From positions 59,862,001 to 59,926,000 of the forward strand of contig NC_072893.1 in NCBI RefSeq assembly GCF_027943255.1: a stretch of 64,000 bases of DNA, given 5' to 3'. The notes under the pieces were generated by a model, which searched no databases, had not been told where the DNA came from, and saw only the letters and a program-made list of their open reading frames with translations. Shown here one piece after another: positions 47,734 through 57,664 of this stretch (positions are counted from its first letter, which is position 1; each line of letters opens with the position of its first letter). Source of the DNA: Anastrepha obliqua (lineage: Eukaryota > Arthropoda > Insecta > Diptera > Tephritidae). The position numbers were made by a program, and so were the translations under genes.

Positions 47734-49929
47734 TAGCTGTGGCCAGAGAAATAGTGCACTTATATACTGTATCCTCGGTACGAATTGTTATTTCTTGGCA
47801 AACTAAGTAATATTCGTCCATATTTTGATGCCAATGTTATGCTTTGAATCACGTTAAATTTTGTTTTGTTTCTTTTTGTCCTGTTATATTCGAAATTACT
47901 ATTATTGCGATGGACTTCGAAATAGCGCAGTTCTATTTCAATCTTTAGTTAAGATAATTAAAGCAAATTTTTTTCTATAAAATCGTTTTTGCTATAATTG
48001 CAAATTCAATTAATTTCCTTTTAAAATTTTAATGCACATAAAAATGGAAGGACCTCAGTTAAAAAAAAAAACATTATTTGAGACCTTTGTGAAAGAGCTA
48101 TGTAAAAAATAAATAAAAAGTGCAGTAATAATTGGTTGCTCACGTAAAATGATATCCAAGGCCCTCAAATTTATTAGTCCAGACAAAAATATTCCTAAAA
48201 GAAAGAAAGTTCGAAAGACGCCTGCGCGAAAGGCCACAATTCAGCAGGACAAGGCCATCGTTCGGAAAAACAAGCGTGAATCTTTTACGTCCTCTCGAGC
48301 GATTACGCTGGAAACAAATGAGAAATATAACCTGAATATATCAAGCCGATTTGTGCGAAGACGTCTTAATAAGAAAAAAATGTATGGACGTATCAGCAAG
48401 GAAAACCCGCTGCTGTCGAAAAAAAAGAAGGCACCTTTGCCTTTTTTAAATGTCCATAGAAAAAATCGTAAAGTTCTGGAAAATAATACTTTTTACGGAG
48501 GAAACTAAAATTAATACATTGGGTCCTAATGAGAAGATTTTTGTTGATCGTAAAAAAAAACCAAGACTTTAATACCCGATGCACAATAAGCCGTAAAGCC
48601 CGGTGGGAGTAACTTGAAAGTTTGGGGATCATTTTCATGGAATGAAGTTTAATCAATTATGAGTATAAGTGGCAATATGTATGAGTGTTCGTATCTTAAT
48701 ATTCTCAAAAATACGATAGAGCCATTATGAAAATTGGAGCATAGAGTAAAAGTGGGGAAAGATTCCCTTTCCAAAAAAAATGTCCGTTCTGTATTGTCCA
48801 GCACAAAACCTCGACCTTAAGGGGTTACATACGTCCCAAATTTTCAAAAAATTGATTTTATTTTACAGATGATTATTCTTTATAGTCTTAAGTGTATTTC
48901 TGGGGAAGTCGATTGTTAAACTTCCCCATAGATACAAAATTATGGTAGAAAATATAACTGCCCGACGAGAGTTTGATGCGCAAAAGTAGCACTTGAAAGT
49001 TTAAACTCGTTTTTCTTCAAACTATATTACTTTTTCAGGCACGGTCTGTATGATAACTCATAAAGTTTTTAATATTTTTTGATGCGATTTTTTTCTAAAT
49101 ATTTGAAAATGTTTTCTCTATAGTTGTTCAGCCGGATTTTTGATGCTGTAAATTGCAAAATTTTTTAAATTCAAAAGTCCGGCTCGACATACTATAATTA
49201 GAAACCTATTTTACAAGAATTTTTTTTACTTTTTATAGACCGTGGAGCAACTTCTTTTTCATTATGCTTTGGGTCACGTGATTTTTTATATACTAATTTT
49301 TGTAAAGAAAAATTAAAACAAATTTTTTTATAAAGTTTCATTTACATTTTTTTTATATTTATTTCTATTGTTGTCCTTTCTAAAAACAGTTTTTCTTTTA
49401 GCGCATTTTTGGCGCTGCTGGACATGTGTAACCCCTTAAACCCACTGAAAATCTGTGGAACGGCATTAAGGTCAACGTTGAGCAAATTGAATTTAAAATT
49501 GTCAATGAGCTATGGCAAGGAATACAGGAACAGCGTGGAACTCTATTCCTTTGGAGAGATGCCAAAAGTAAATAAAAAGTTTACCACGCAGGTATGAAGC
49601 AGAAATAGTGGATACACAACAGGGTACTCATCAGTTAAGTAGATAATTAATAAACAAATTTTATTTGGAATTACTAATTTCTGTTTTTCTTACAGATCGA
49701 TAAAAGTATACTATTTCAGTGTCCAGTTCAAAATGTGGCAAAACTTTTCGAACATCTTATAATTCTAATTATCGAATTATAGACATTTATTTTGCGATTT
49801 TTATTTAATTTTTTGGGATAATCTGAAATCAAAGAAAATATGTGCGCAAACAAACTGTTTTGCTAGTTCATCCAGTAAAAATAATCATCATTATAATGGG
49901 GAAGTGCGCTATTTCTCTGCCCATAGCTG
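47734..49929 (+). mobile_element. Tc1-like transposon with both termini, split by a TTAA element
   Basis: Inverted ends: AGCTGTGGCCAGAGAAATAG at the left and, on the complement of the right end, AGCTATGGGCAGAGAAATAG. A TA follows the right end. Without the 615-bp insertion at 48821-49435 and one TTAA the element is about 1.58 kb, the normal Tc1 size. The transposase starts near 48043 (MEGPQLKKKTLFE) with an early stop, then SRKMISKALKF, SSRFVRRRLNKKKMYGRI and, shifted, INTLGP and KVWGSFSWN. The DDE block PAQNLDL ends exactly at the insertion and continues after it as PTENLWNGIKVNV, with the catalytic Glu. It lies in Dop2R intron 1, antisense to the gene. Confidence 0.88.
48821..49435. mobile_element. 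TTAA-flanked non-autonomous element 4, nested in the Tc1-like element
   Basis: TTAA at 48817-48820 and 49436-49439. Inverted ends GGGGTTACATACGTC and, on the complement, GGGGTTACACATGTC. 615 bp, non-coding. Has AGTTTAAACTCGTTTTTCTT around 48998-49020, related to the core of elements 2 and 3. Removing the element with one TTAA rejoins the Tc1 frame, which confirms both boundaries. Confidence 0.85.
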
Positions 49930-50254
49930 TATGTAAAAGTGACAAGATTTTATAACTTTTTTTCCTATTAAATTTTTTATAAAAATATGTTTCCTTCTGT
50001 ATCAAAAGCCACACACATAAATTCATATTTCAAAATTTTTTTTATTTCTGATTTTTTTTTTTAAATACTTAGCCAATTCTCATCAATATTTCACACTTTT
50101 TATTCTGATTTATTAAATTCTGACAATTTTTCATCAAAATTTTCAATTTTTTAATCAGAATGAAAAAAGAGACTTGTATAATGGGTTATGGCTTATTTAA
50201 TTGTAGTATAATATAAAGCAAGTTTTACAGCTCAAAGTTAATTTTTGATAATTT

Positions 50255-50650
50255 GTTAGAGTGCTAAGTGTTGAGTTGTTAGAGTTCCCAGTAAGGGGGC
50301 TGAATTGGCCCCTGAGACCTTCTATCCGGTCATCAGCATCCCCCTGATCGTCACTAGATGATCGGCACATACGCGGAAAAGCTAGGGCTAGCATTTCACC
50401 CCCATTGCATAAGCTGTGGGGACCTCTCAGAGAAGGAGACTGTTGAGCACTTTCTCTGTAAATGTCCGGGTTCGCCATAGGAGCTAGATTAAGGTTTGGG
50501 GTAGTGCGCCAACCTAAATCCCATCAGTCTTCTCCATTACATCAATAGCTCTGGTTGGCTGTAAATATCTGCCTATTGAAGGTCTCATAATGGAATCAAA
50601 ACGGTGCTTCAGTGCTCCTTGGTAAGTGCCAGAGTGGCACTTTAACCATT
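50255..50650 (+). mobile_element. Non-LTR retrotransposon C-terminal fragment (LOA/Jockey-like)
   Basis: The plus strand contains TYAEKLGLAFHPHCISCGDL and SEKETVEHFLCKCPG, the C-terminal Cys motif CxxC...ETVEH-LCxCP, followed in another frame by NSSGW. Its 3' part (about 50600-50650) is a probable UTR. Within Dop2R intron 1, antisense to the gene. Confidence 0.62.
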
Positions 50651-51113
50651 TCACCTACCTACCGAGAGTATTGTTTTATCATAGCGAATACACGACATTT
50701 TTTTTTTAGATGAAAAGAATGGACCACACCATCAGCGAAAAAACGTATCACAGTCAGTTCAAACTTGCACTCAATTACTTTAAACTTGAATGGTCTATAA
50801 AATTTTAGTTTTAAGTTCTAAATTATTCTATAACAATTTTTTTTTTTAATTCTGATTAAAAATTCGGAAAATTTGTGGAATTCTCACAATTGTGGTAATT
50901 TTATAATTGTTTTCTTTGTCTTGACTATTCGCATACAAATACATCCATACATTAATCTCATTTGATAAATATCGAATATGTGCCTGGTCCCAAGGACGTT
51001 GATTTCCTCTTGTTGCTAGTTATACGCCTAATTGCATACTACAACTACATACCTACTTACATACACACATATACACATATACATATATATAAACATAGGC
51101 ATGTGTGACTTAC

Positions 51114-52206
51114 CTTCTTCTTCATTTGGCAGCACACACAGATCCGTTATGTTTGAGCAATTAGTTCGAATAATTAAATCGGTTGCATTCAAAGAACTTA
51201 TTGTGGCTTGTGTATCCGAAATCGCGACACCGTCACCGACACTGACACCGACACCCACACCGACACCACTATCGGTCCCGTTATAATTATAAAAATAATC
51301 TCCAAAGTCTTCCAACTTCAGCATAAATGTACTGCCGCTTTTATCCCTTGCCCCAGCACCGATTCCCTTTTCGATCGTCGACGCGCCCGTCCCACCGCCA
51401 TCGAAACTCGGATAATACGAATCGTTTCTACTCGAACCATAACTGTCGAACGCTGTCGAATGTCGAATCAAATTTGTGTCCCCATCAACTTCATTCACAT
51501 TCACGACAGGCACGCGACCAATCTGTTCGCCATCACCGCCACCATTAAAGCCCTCTATGGTCTCATAATCAGTGTCGCCACCCAACGCCGTTTCCGCACT
51601 ATCGATCAAAGCAAAGTTGATATCCTCTTCACCCTCACCACCCGCAAAGCTACTTCGCTCCGTCGCGCTAAGGTCAACATCGGACAATATGCTCGTTGGA
51701 GGGGTGTAAGCATCAAGCGTGCCACTGGTGGTGGTATCGTTGGCAAAGTAGCTGCAGCCCCCTTCATTTCCTATTCCATTTCCGCTTGTTGCCTTCGCAA
51801 CTGTGGGCAGCGGTGCTGTGCTACAATTGATAACAAATACAGAGGACGAGTGGGAGTCTAGGTCGGTGTTCGACCCAATCGACGCGGATGTCCATGTATA
51901 GAGTGTATTGTTGGCATTATCGGCAAATACAGCGGTGTGATTAGCCGTCGGTGATGAGTTCATTGAGGTCACATTCGTCGCTTGGCTGCTGGTTGTGTTT
52001 GAATTGTCAAATGGATTCCAAATACTGACAATAAAATTGTTCATCTCGTCGCTACCATCGTCATCACCACTCCCACTCAATGCCATGCCACCGTCATCAG
52101 CATCGGCGCCGACATCGTACAGCCGGAAGTAGTCTTCCGACGCTGGGTCGATGAGGTTGCTGGATGTCATCGCTGTTGTGGTGTTAATATCCGCAAGCGA
52201 TGCCAT
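51114..52206 (-). CDS. Dop2R: D2-like dopamine receptor, coding exon 1 (extracellular N-terminus)
   Basis: First coding exon of a class A GPCR in the plasma membrane that binds dopamine and acts through Gi/o (family knowledge). It encodes 364 codons plus one base. The ATG at 52206 is the first Met after an in-frame TAA nine codons upstream. The peptide is acidic and rich in Asn, Ser, Thr, Gly and Asp, with about 13 N-X-S/T sequons, for example NTT at residue 8 and NCS and NIT near the end. There is no hydrophobic signal peptide, so TM1 in the next exon would act as signal anchor. A Gly-Val dipeptide run comes from a degenerate GT-rich repeat near 51230-51280. The exon ends GAAGAAG with donor GTAAGT (51113-51108) in phase 1, matching the phase of exon 2. 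Insect Dop2R is known to have a long N-terminus. This exon alone is not diagnostic; the call rests on the join to exon 2. Confidence 0.85.
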
Positions 52207-53740
52207 GCTCTCTAAATTATTATACTTTGTAAGTTAATTGTTTTTGTTGTTATTTATTTATATGCGCTGCCACTAGTTGGCTAGCCGGTTGAATCATCGT
52301 ATCATCGTATGGGCAATCGGACCATTGCTAAAGCGGTAGACAGTTAGTTTCAGAAATAAATTACGCCATCGCTGACTTCTGGGCCAAAATGTCTCATGAA
52401 ATTGTGGTGAATGATGAAAATAGGAGCTAATAAATTTTATCGGCTTGTAAACGTGAAGCTAATGATATAAACAGGGTCAGGGAATTGCAGTCGTTGATTT
52501 ACGTCCACACTTTAATGACCTACTAGAAGATTTGGTGCTCCGTCAGACGATTTATCGGTGTCATGAGTGTGGCTATTAACTGTAATTGTATACATATTCT
52601 GATAGTCAATATGCCATAGGAGCTGAAGAATAGCCCAAAAATTATCGTAACGCCGCTGTACAACATCGATTTCTTTCTGGCGAAATTTGTGTAAAAAGTG
52701 CCTCAGACGCTAATACTGGATTCCGTCAGCAACGCGCACAGCGAAGCGCTCGAAATGCACAACTAAAGCAAATAGGCAATGCAGTTAGCCGCGCACACGT
52801 GCATAGTATAGTTGTTGTTACTCCTCATATGTGCTGCCCCGACCGACGGTCTTAATTGCATTTTGCAGTCCGGTATGCATGATTGGGTCTGGTCATTCGA
52901 TCCCCGGTAATGAGTTTTATACATTCATCACATCCTCCGCTCCATCCGCTTCAGTTTTGCTGGCTTCACAAGCTGGAAGTGGAAAATTCAAACAAAATCA
53001 AATTAGCACAGAATGGGAGACAGGCTGAAAATTTATGTATGTATGTATGTGTATTACATTTAAAATCACGTTTACGGGCATGTAATTGGTTTTGTATAAA
53101 ACAAAAGATTGCTATTCCAGAGCGATATATATATTTATAAGAGGAGGATCCTCCAGTTACACAAATTTGGAAGAAAATTTGGGCTGAACCGATTAAGTAT
53201 ATCTACAATTATTATTACATAATATTAATAACTATGCATATCAGTGATTCTTTGTCAATTGATCTAAGTATTTTGGACATTGTCATAATTTTTACCAAAA
53301 TTAGGTTATTTGTTCACTGGAGTCAAATAAGAAGTAAGCTGTACAAATTTTGAAGAATAATTCAGATTTATTCAATGTTACAAACTTCAGTGTAGTTTCG
53401 CAGCTAAAGAGAGCTACGGTTACAGTTTTAAAGTATTTAATTTTTTTTTTATATCTGTAGATGAATGTTTTGAAATTTCACGTCGATCGGAGCAAAGCTT
53501 ACCAAGCTATCAGTATTTGGGCAGCCGATGTTCCACACCGGGTCAAAACGTTTTTCTGAATTTTGTTATTTTGGAAGTCCGTGCGTGCAGTACTTCTTCA
53601 CATACCACAATTCACCAGGTTCTCTATGAGTTTTTTGGTTTCTTAATAAAAAACCAATTAGCCAATTTTTAGCGAAATTCGTTTTTTTGGCTTCCAAGTG
53701 CTACACAAAATTTAAAAATAAAAAAGAATCATCCCATATA
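52207..53740. other. Dop2R 5' flank or 5'UTR region
   Basis: Sequence upstream of the Dop2R ATG. An in-frame stop lies nine codons before the ATG, with no obvious acceptor between, so 52207 onward is 5'UTR at least briefly. I cannot place the promoter or upstream noncoding exons. 53241-53290 shares a 30-base word (AAGTATTTTGGACAT and flanks) with 62051-62080. Confidence 0.45.
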
Positions 53741-54286
53741 CAGTCAACGTCAAAATTAAGTGTACACCAAATATTGATAAGATTTGACTACTTATTTATT
53801 TCGGGTATGCAATTTTATAGCCCATGACATTTTGGTATAATAAAGTGAAAGTTTCAAGTAGATCAAAAATCACACTGATTTTTAGAATTTTTTTCTGAAG
53901 CGGTCTTGTGCATTTTATCCATTCAGCGCCTACTACGCATTTTTTTGTATTGAAGAAACACGCAACACCATCAGCATAAAAAATTGTCAAAAATTAAGGC
54001 GATTTTTGGACTACGTGAAAGTTGCACTTTCTTACACCAAAATTCAATGGTCTATAAAACTGAATACGAGAAATTTTTCTAGAAATTCTCAGTAAAAAGT
54101 TTGAAATTTCGATAAAAATTTCCCAAATTTTTTCCTATTTTATACAAAGCTCAAAACCTTACTGTACATGGTTTTTGTTGGAGTATGAAATCCATTTTGA
54201 TAAAAAATACTTGAAATTACAAAGTAAATAAATAAATAGTCAATACCTATCAATATTTGGTGTGCACTTTATTTTGACTCTGACGG
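53741..54286. mobile_element. Long-TIR MITE (Tc1-like ends)
   Basis: The two ends are inverted over at least 50 bases. The left starts CAGTCAACGTCAAAATTAAG; the complement of the right starts CCGTCAGAGTCAAAATAAAG. Both continue TG(T/C)ACACCAAATATTGATA. TA precedes the left end. About 546 bp, AT-rich, no transposase. The centre contains GGTCTATAAAACTG, also seen in other AT-rich non-coding stretches here (about 50790 and 60935). Confidence 0.75.
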
Positions 54287-54424
54287 AATATGTATCTCCT
54301 TTCTTTTAATAAAATCGGTTGGTCTTTTTGTTTCAGATGATTCTATTCTGAGTTATGATTTATACCACAAACCAATTTTTTTTTTGAGTCGCCTCCGGAG
54401 ATTCACTGTTACTAACTAAATTTT

Positions 54425-54905
54425 TTCAAATATTGCATTTTCTTCTTCTCAATTGGCGCGATTCTTCTTCGCTATTTTGGCCGAGTTTGAAAAAGCGCGC
54501 CATTCGTTTCTTTCTTGTGCTAACCGGCGCCAGTTGGACACACCAAGTGAAACCAAGTCCCTCACCAGATCTTTCCAACGTAGCGGAGGTCATCCTCTTC
54601 TTCTGCTACCTCTGCTAAAGCATCGAATGCTTTCAGAGCTGAAGCGTTTATCCATTCGGACATGACCCAGCCAACGAAGCCGCTGGATATTTATTCGCTG
54701 CACTATGTCTATAACTTTGTAAGACTAATGCAGCTCATTGGCCGTTACCAACGTGCAAAAATCGTCCACAGAATCTTTTTCCCTAACATTTCAAGGAAGG
54801 CGTCATCGGATGTTCTAACAGTCAAAGCAGTTCGGGGAAGGCAGAATAGAACTAACAGCGAGGTTGTTAAGGCCGATGCTGTTGCATTATTATATGAAAA
54901 TTGAC
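54425..54905 (-). mobile_element. RTE-like non-LTR retrotransposon C-terminal fragment
   Basis: On the minus strand: VRTSDDAFLEMLGKKILWTI (fits the TSDEA-LGVFERKILRKIFG block), then FVGWVMSEWINASALKAFDA where GHV-RM-NAPA-KVFDA is expected. After that comes a stretch fitting W(K)-QVEKDL-LGVTNW. The linking segment is disrupted. Same class as 57000-57660 but a different family. Confidence 0.68.
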
Positions 54906-55256
54906 TGATTAACTAACATTAACTGTATCGCTAGAAGACATGCTTTTTTCACCGAGTTAATCTCACTCCTTCCTTAAACCGTTTAAAATATATTCCGTTA
55001 GGCAAAACTTATTGAAGTTGTCGGACTAATACCACATTGCATAAAGAAAATTGGAAAATACGAAGGAAATAAATTTTACTATTGTCACTCTTCCCATTAT
55101 GACATAAGGCACAGAGATAATGCACACCTGTGTTATGGAGTGTTTTACAACCCCAAGAATATCTAGTAAGGCATTTTCTGGGAACAGCAACCATAACCAA
55201 AGAATATAATCTCCTTCAGTGGTATTTAATAACTTTTAATCATATACAAATATATA

Positions 55257-56694
55257 TCTTTATATATATATTTCTTATGTTCGTGTGTTTGTCACTGAAC
55301 TCCTCCTAAACGACTGAACCGATTTTGATGAAATTTTTTGTGTGTGTTCAATGGGATTCGAGAATGGTTTAGATTCACAATTTGGTCTCCTGGAAAATGT
55401 CTAGGGTCTCGAGGTAGAGACCAAAACGTGAAGCCGAGAATGTGTATGTACAATATGGGTATCAAATGGAAGCTGTTGGTGAATGCTTTAGTTCAGAGTA
55501 TTTTTCACGCCGCTCCGTGACTAGAGTCTCGAGATAGAGACCAAAACGTGGAGCCTAGAATGTGTATGTACAATATGGGTATCAAATGGAAGCTGTTGAT
55601 GAATGCTTTAGTTCAGAGTAGTTTTCATGCCGCTCCGTGACTAGGGTCTCGAGATAGAGACCAAAACGTGGAGCCTAGAATGTGTTTGTACAATATGGAT
55701 ATCAGATGGAAGCTGTTGGTGAATGCTTTAGTTCAGAGTATTTTTCATGCCGCTCCGTGACTAGGGTCTCGAGATAGAGACCAAAACGTGGAGCCTAGAA
55801 TGTGTATGTACAATATGGGTATCAAATGGAAGATGTTGATGAATGCTTTAGTTCAGAGTATTTTTCATGCCGCTCCGTGACTAGGGTCTCGAGATAGAGA
55901 CCAAAACGTGGAGCCTAGAATGTGTATGTACAATATGGATATCAGATGGAAGCTGTTGGTGAATGCTTTAGTTCAGAGTATTTTTCATGCCGCTCCGTGA
56001 CTAGGGTCTCGAGATAGAGACCAAAACGTGGAGCCTAGAATGTGTATGTACAATATGGGTATCAAATGGAAGCTGTTGGTGAATGCTTTAGTTCAGAGTA
56101 TTTTTCACGCCGCTCCGTGACTAGGGTCTCGAGATAGAGACCAAAACGTGGAGCCTAGAATGTGTATGTACAATATGGGTATCAAATGGAAGCTGTTGAT
56201 GAATGCTTTAGTTCAGAGTAGTTTTCATGCCGCTCCGTGACTGGGATCTCGAGATATAGGTCAAAACGTGGACCCGGGTAACCTTTGGTTGTGTATGTAC
56301 AATATGGGCATCAAATGAAGACGTTCTAATACCGAGAATTCCAATGATTCCACCTGAATTGCCATTTGAATTCAAGCGTTTGCAACTACCCATTCGCTTA
56401 ACATTTGCAATAACTATCAATAAATCACAAGGGCGAACTTTAGAAATATGCGGGATGAATTTAGAAGAACCAGTATTCACCCATGGTCAACTATACGTTG
56501 GCTGTTCACGTGTTGGGAAGCCAACAGCATTATATATTTACTCAAAAACAAATAGAAAAACAAAAAATATTGTGTATGCCAAAGCGCTGGAATAAAGAAT
56601 AAAGAAATAAATAATATGAAAACCATATCTTTTCTGTTCTAAACCATATCTATTCTATTTTAGTGTGCCCAGCGAAGCGGGCGGGGTTTGCTAG
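55257..56694 (+). mobile_element. Non-autonomous Helitron retaining the helicase C-terminus
   Basis: Starts TC (TCTTTATATATATATTTCTT) after an A and ends CTAG before a T, so it sits in an AT site without duplication, as Helitrons do. Just before the end is a hairpin GCCCAGCGAAGCGGGC with CTAG about 11 bases downstream, the canonical Helitron 3' signal. At 56325-56594 an open frame reads IPRIPMIPPELPFEFKRLQL, then FAITINKSQGRTLEICGMNL and GQLYVGCSRVGKP, which is the Pif1-type helicase C-terminus (TINKSQGQT and YVACSRV motifs). Rep/HUH and most of the helicase are missing; a tandem array at 55401-56318 occupies their place. Confidence 0.88.
55401..56318 (+). repeat. 120-bp minisatellite inside the Helitron (7 full units and one partial)
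   Basis: Units start CTAGGGTCTCGAGATAGAGA at 55401, 55521, 55641, 55761, 55881, 56001 and 56121, each exactly 120 bp; an eighth, diverged and truncated, starts at 56241. Each unit contains GGTCTC-GAGATA-GAGACC (a 6-bp stem with 6-base loop; the loop is GAGGTA in unit 1). One frame is open for 39 codons per unit with a TGA at the unit end. Variants show higher-order structure: units 1-2 match units 6-7, and unit 3 matches unit 5. Confidence 0.95.
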
Positions 56695-56711
56695 TATATA
56701 TATATATAATT

Positions 56712-56890
56712 GGCCGTACACCCTTTTTGGGTGTTTGGCCAAGCTCCTCCTCCTATTTGTGGTGTGCGTCTTGATGTTGTTCCACAAATGGAGGGACCTA
56801 CAGTTTCAAGCCGATTCCGAACGGCACATATTTTTATGAGGAGCTTTTTCATGGCAGAAAAACACTCGGAGGTTTGCTATTGCCTAATCA
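56712..56890 (-). mobile_element. tRNA-derived SINE, 3' half
   Basis: Reverse orientation: CACCCTTTTTGGGTGTTTGG, CCAAGCTCCTCCTCCTATTT, GGTGTGCGTCTTGATGTTGT, GGAGGGACCTACAGTTTCAA, then CACTCGGAGGTTTGCTATTG. The tRNA-like head is missing. It begins 18 bases after the Helitron 3' end. Confidence 0.82.
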
Positions 56891-56999
56891 TATATAATCT
56901 TACAATTTTTTTACGAACTTAGGAAGACGACCTAGGTGATTTTGGCAACTAGAGAGGCACAATGCTACTCAACAGCGTCTACAAAATACTATAATAACA

Positions 57000-57660
57000 A
57001 TAATTTTTCAAGGAAAGTTGAAGCACGCCGAAAGATCTTTAAGTGATGAGCAGTATTCCGCCCCCAACGCAGCTGCGTCGACCAAGCAAGCACGCTACGG
57101 TATCATACAATTAAACCGATTTGCAAGCAACTAGTAACTCTAGAATGCAAAGTCGAGCTGGAAGTAAACGTCGCAAAAGCCAAGGCATTAAAAATCAAGC
57201 GCTCCAACAATAACCACATAACGATAAATGGCTAAGAAGAGGAGCTCGTTGATAGCTTCTGCTACCCAGGCTGCACTATAGCAACAGATAGCGGAGCAGA
57301 GGAAGTCGTGAACAACACGAATTCACAAATTTCTAGAAACACCAAACTTGAGATAATCAACGCAAGATTAAAATCGACGCTGCTATATGGAAATGAAACG
57401 TAGCTTGTTTCGAAAACGATCACGCAGAAACTTCAATGCTTCACAAACATATGATTGAGGAATAACTAGGAACTCAAACGAACGAGGAGCCCATCTTACG
57501 CCAGCTAACACGCATGCTGTATAGGCCACGCTCTTAGAAAACCACCCCATAGCATCACAAGAATGGCCCTAGATTGGAGTGCTTAGGGAAGCAGAAGGCG
57601 CGGCGGGCTAAATATATGGAAAAGATCTATCCTGCATGAATTATCCTCCACAAAACAAAT
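57000..57660 (+). mobile_element. RTE-like non-LTR retrotransposon fragment
   Basis: In shifting plus frames: EVNVAKAKALKIKRSNNNHI, VDSFCYPGCTIATDSGAEE, LKSTLLYGNET, LVSKTITQKLQCF. It ends with CIGHALRKPPHSITRMALDW, then GSRRRGG. The GHxLRKPxxxITRxALxW...GxRRRGRP end is characteristic of RTE-clade ORF2 known from many invertebrates. The YLGCTI box and LYGNET are clear. No intact RT core. Confidence 0.72.
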
Positions 57661-57664
57661 GGGG

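Larger units (their letters stand above)
47392..51113 (-). other. Dop2R intron 1 (between coding exons 1 and 2)
   Basis: Bounded by GTAAGT at 51113-51108 and a C/T tract plus CAG at 47400-47392; 3,722 bp, phase 1. It contains a full-length Tc1-like element (47734-49929), itself split by a TTAA-flanked element (48821-49435), and a non-LTR 3' fragment (50255-50650). Without these the intron would be roughly 1.1 kb. Both larger elements read on the plus strand, antisense to the gene. Confidence 0.85.

Noticed and set aside
51208..51861. 217-codon plus-strand open frame
   Set aside because: It is the antisense of Dop2R exon 1; its length follows from the repetitive codon use of the real exon and it has no recognisable domain.
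55401..56318. CRISPR-like array
   Set aside because: The 120-bp units are contiguous with no unique spacers, and they lie inside a Helitron in a eukaryotic genome.
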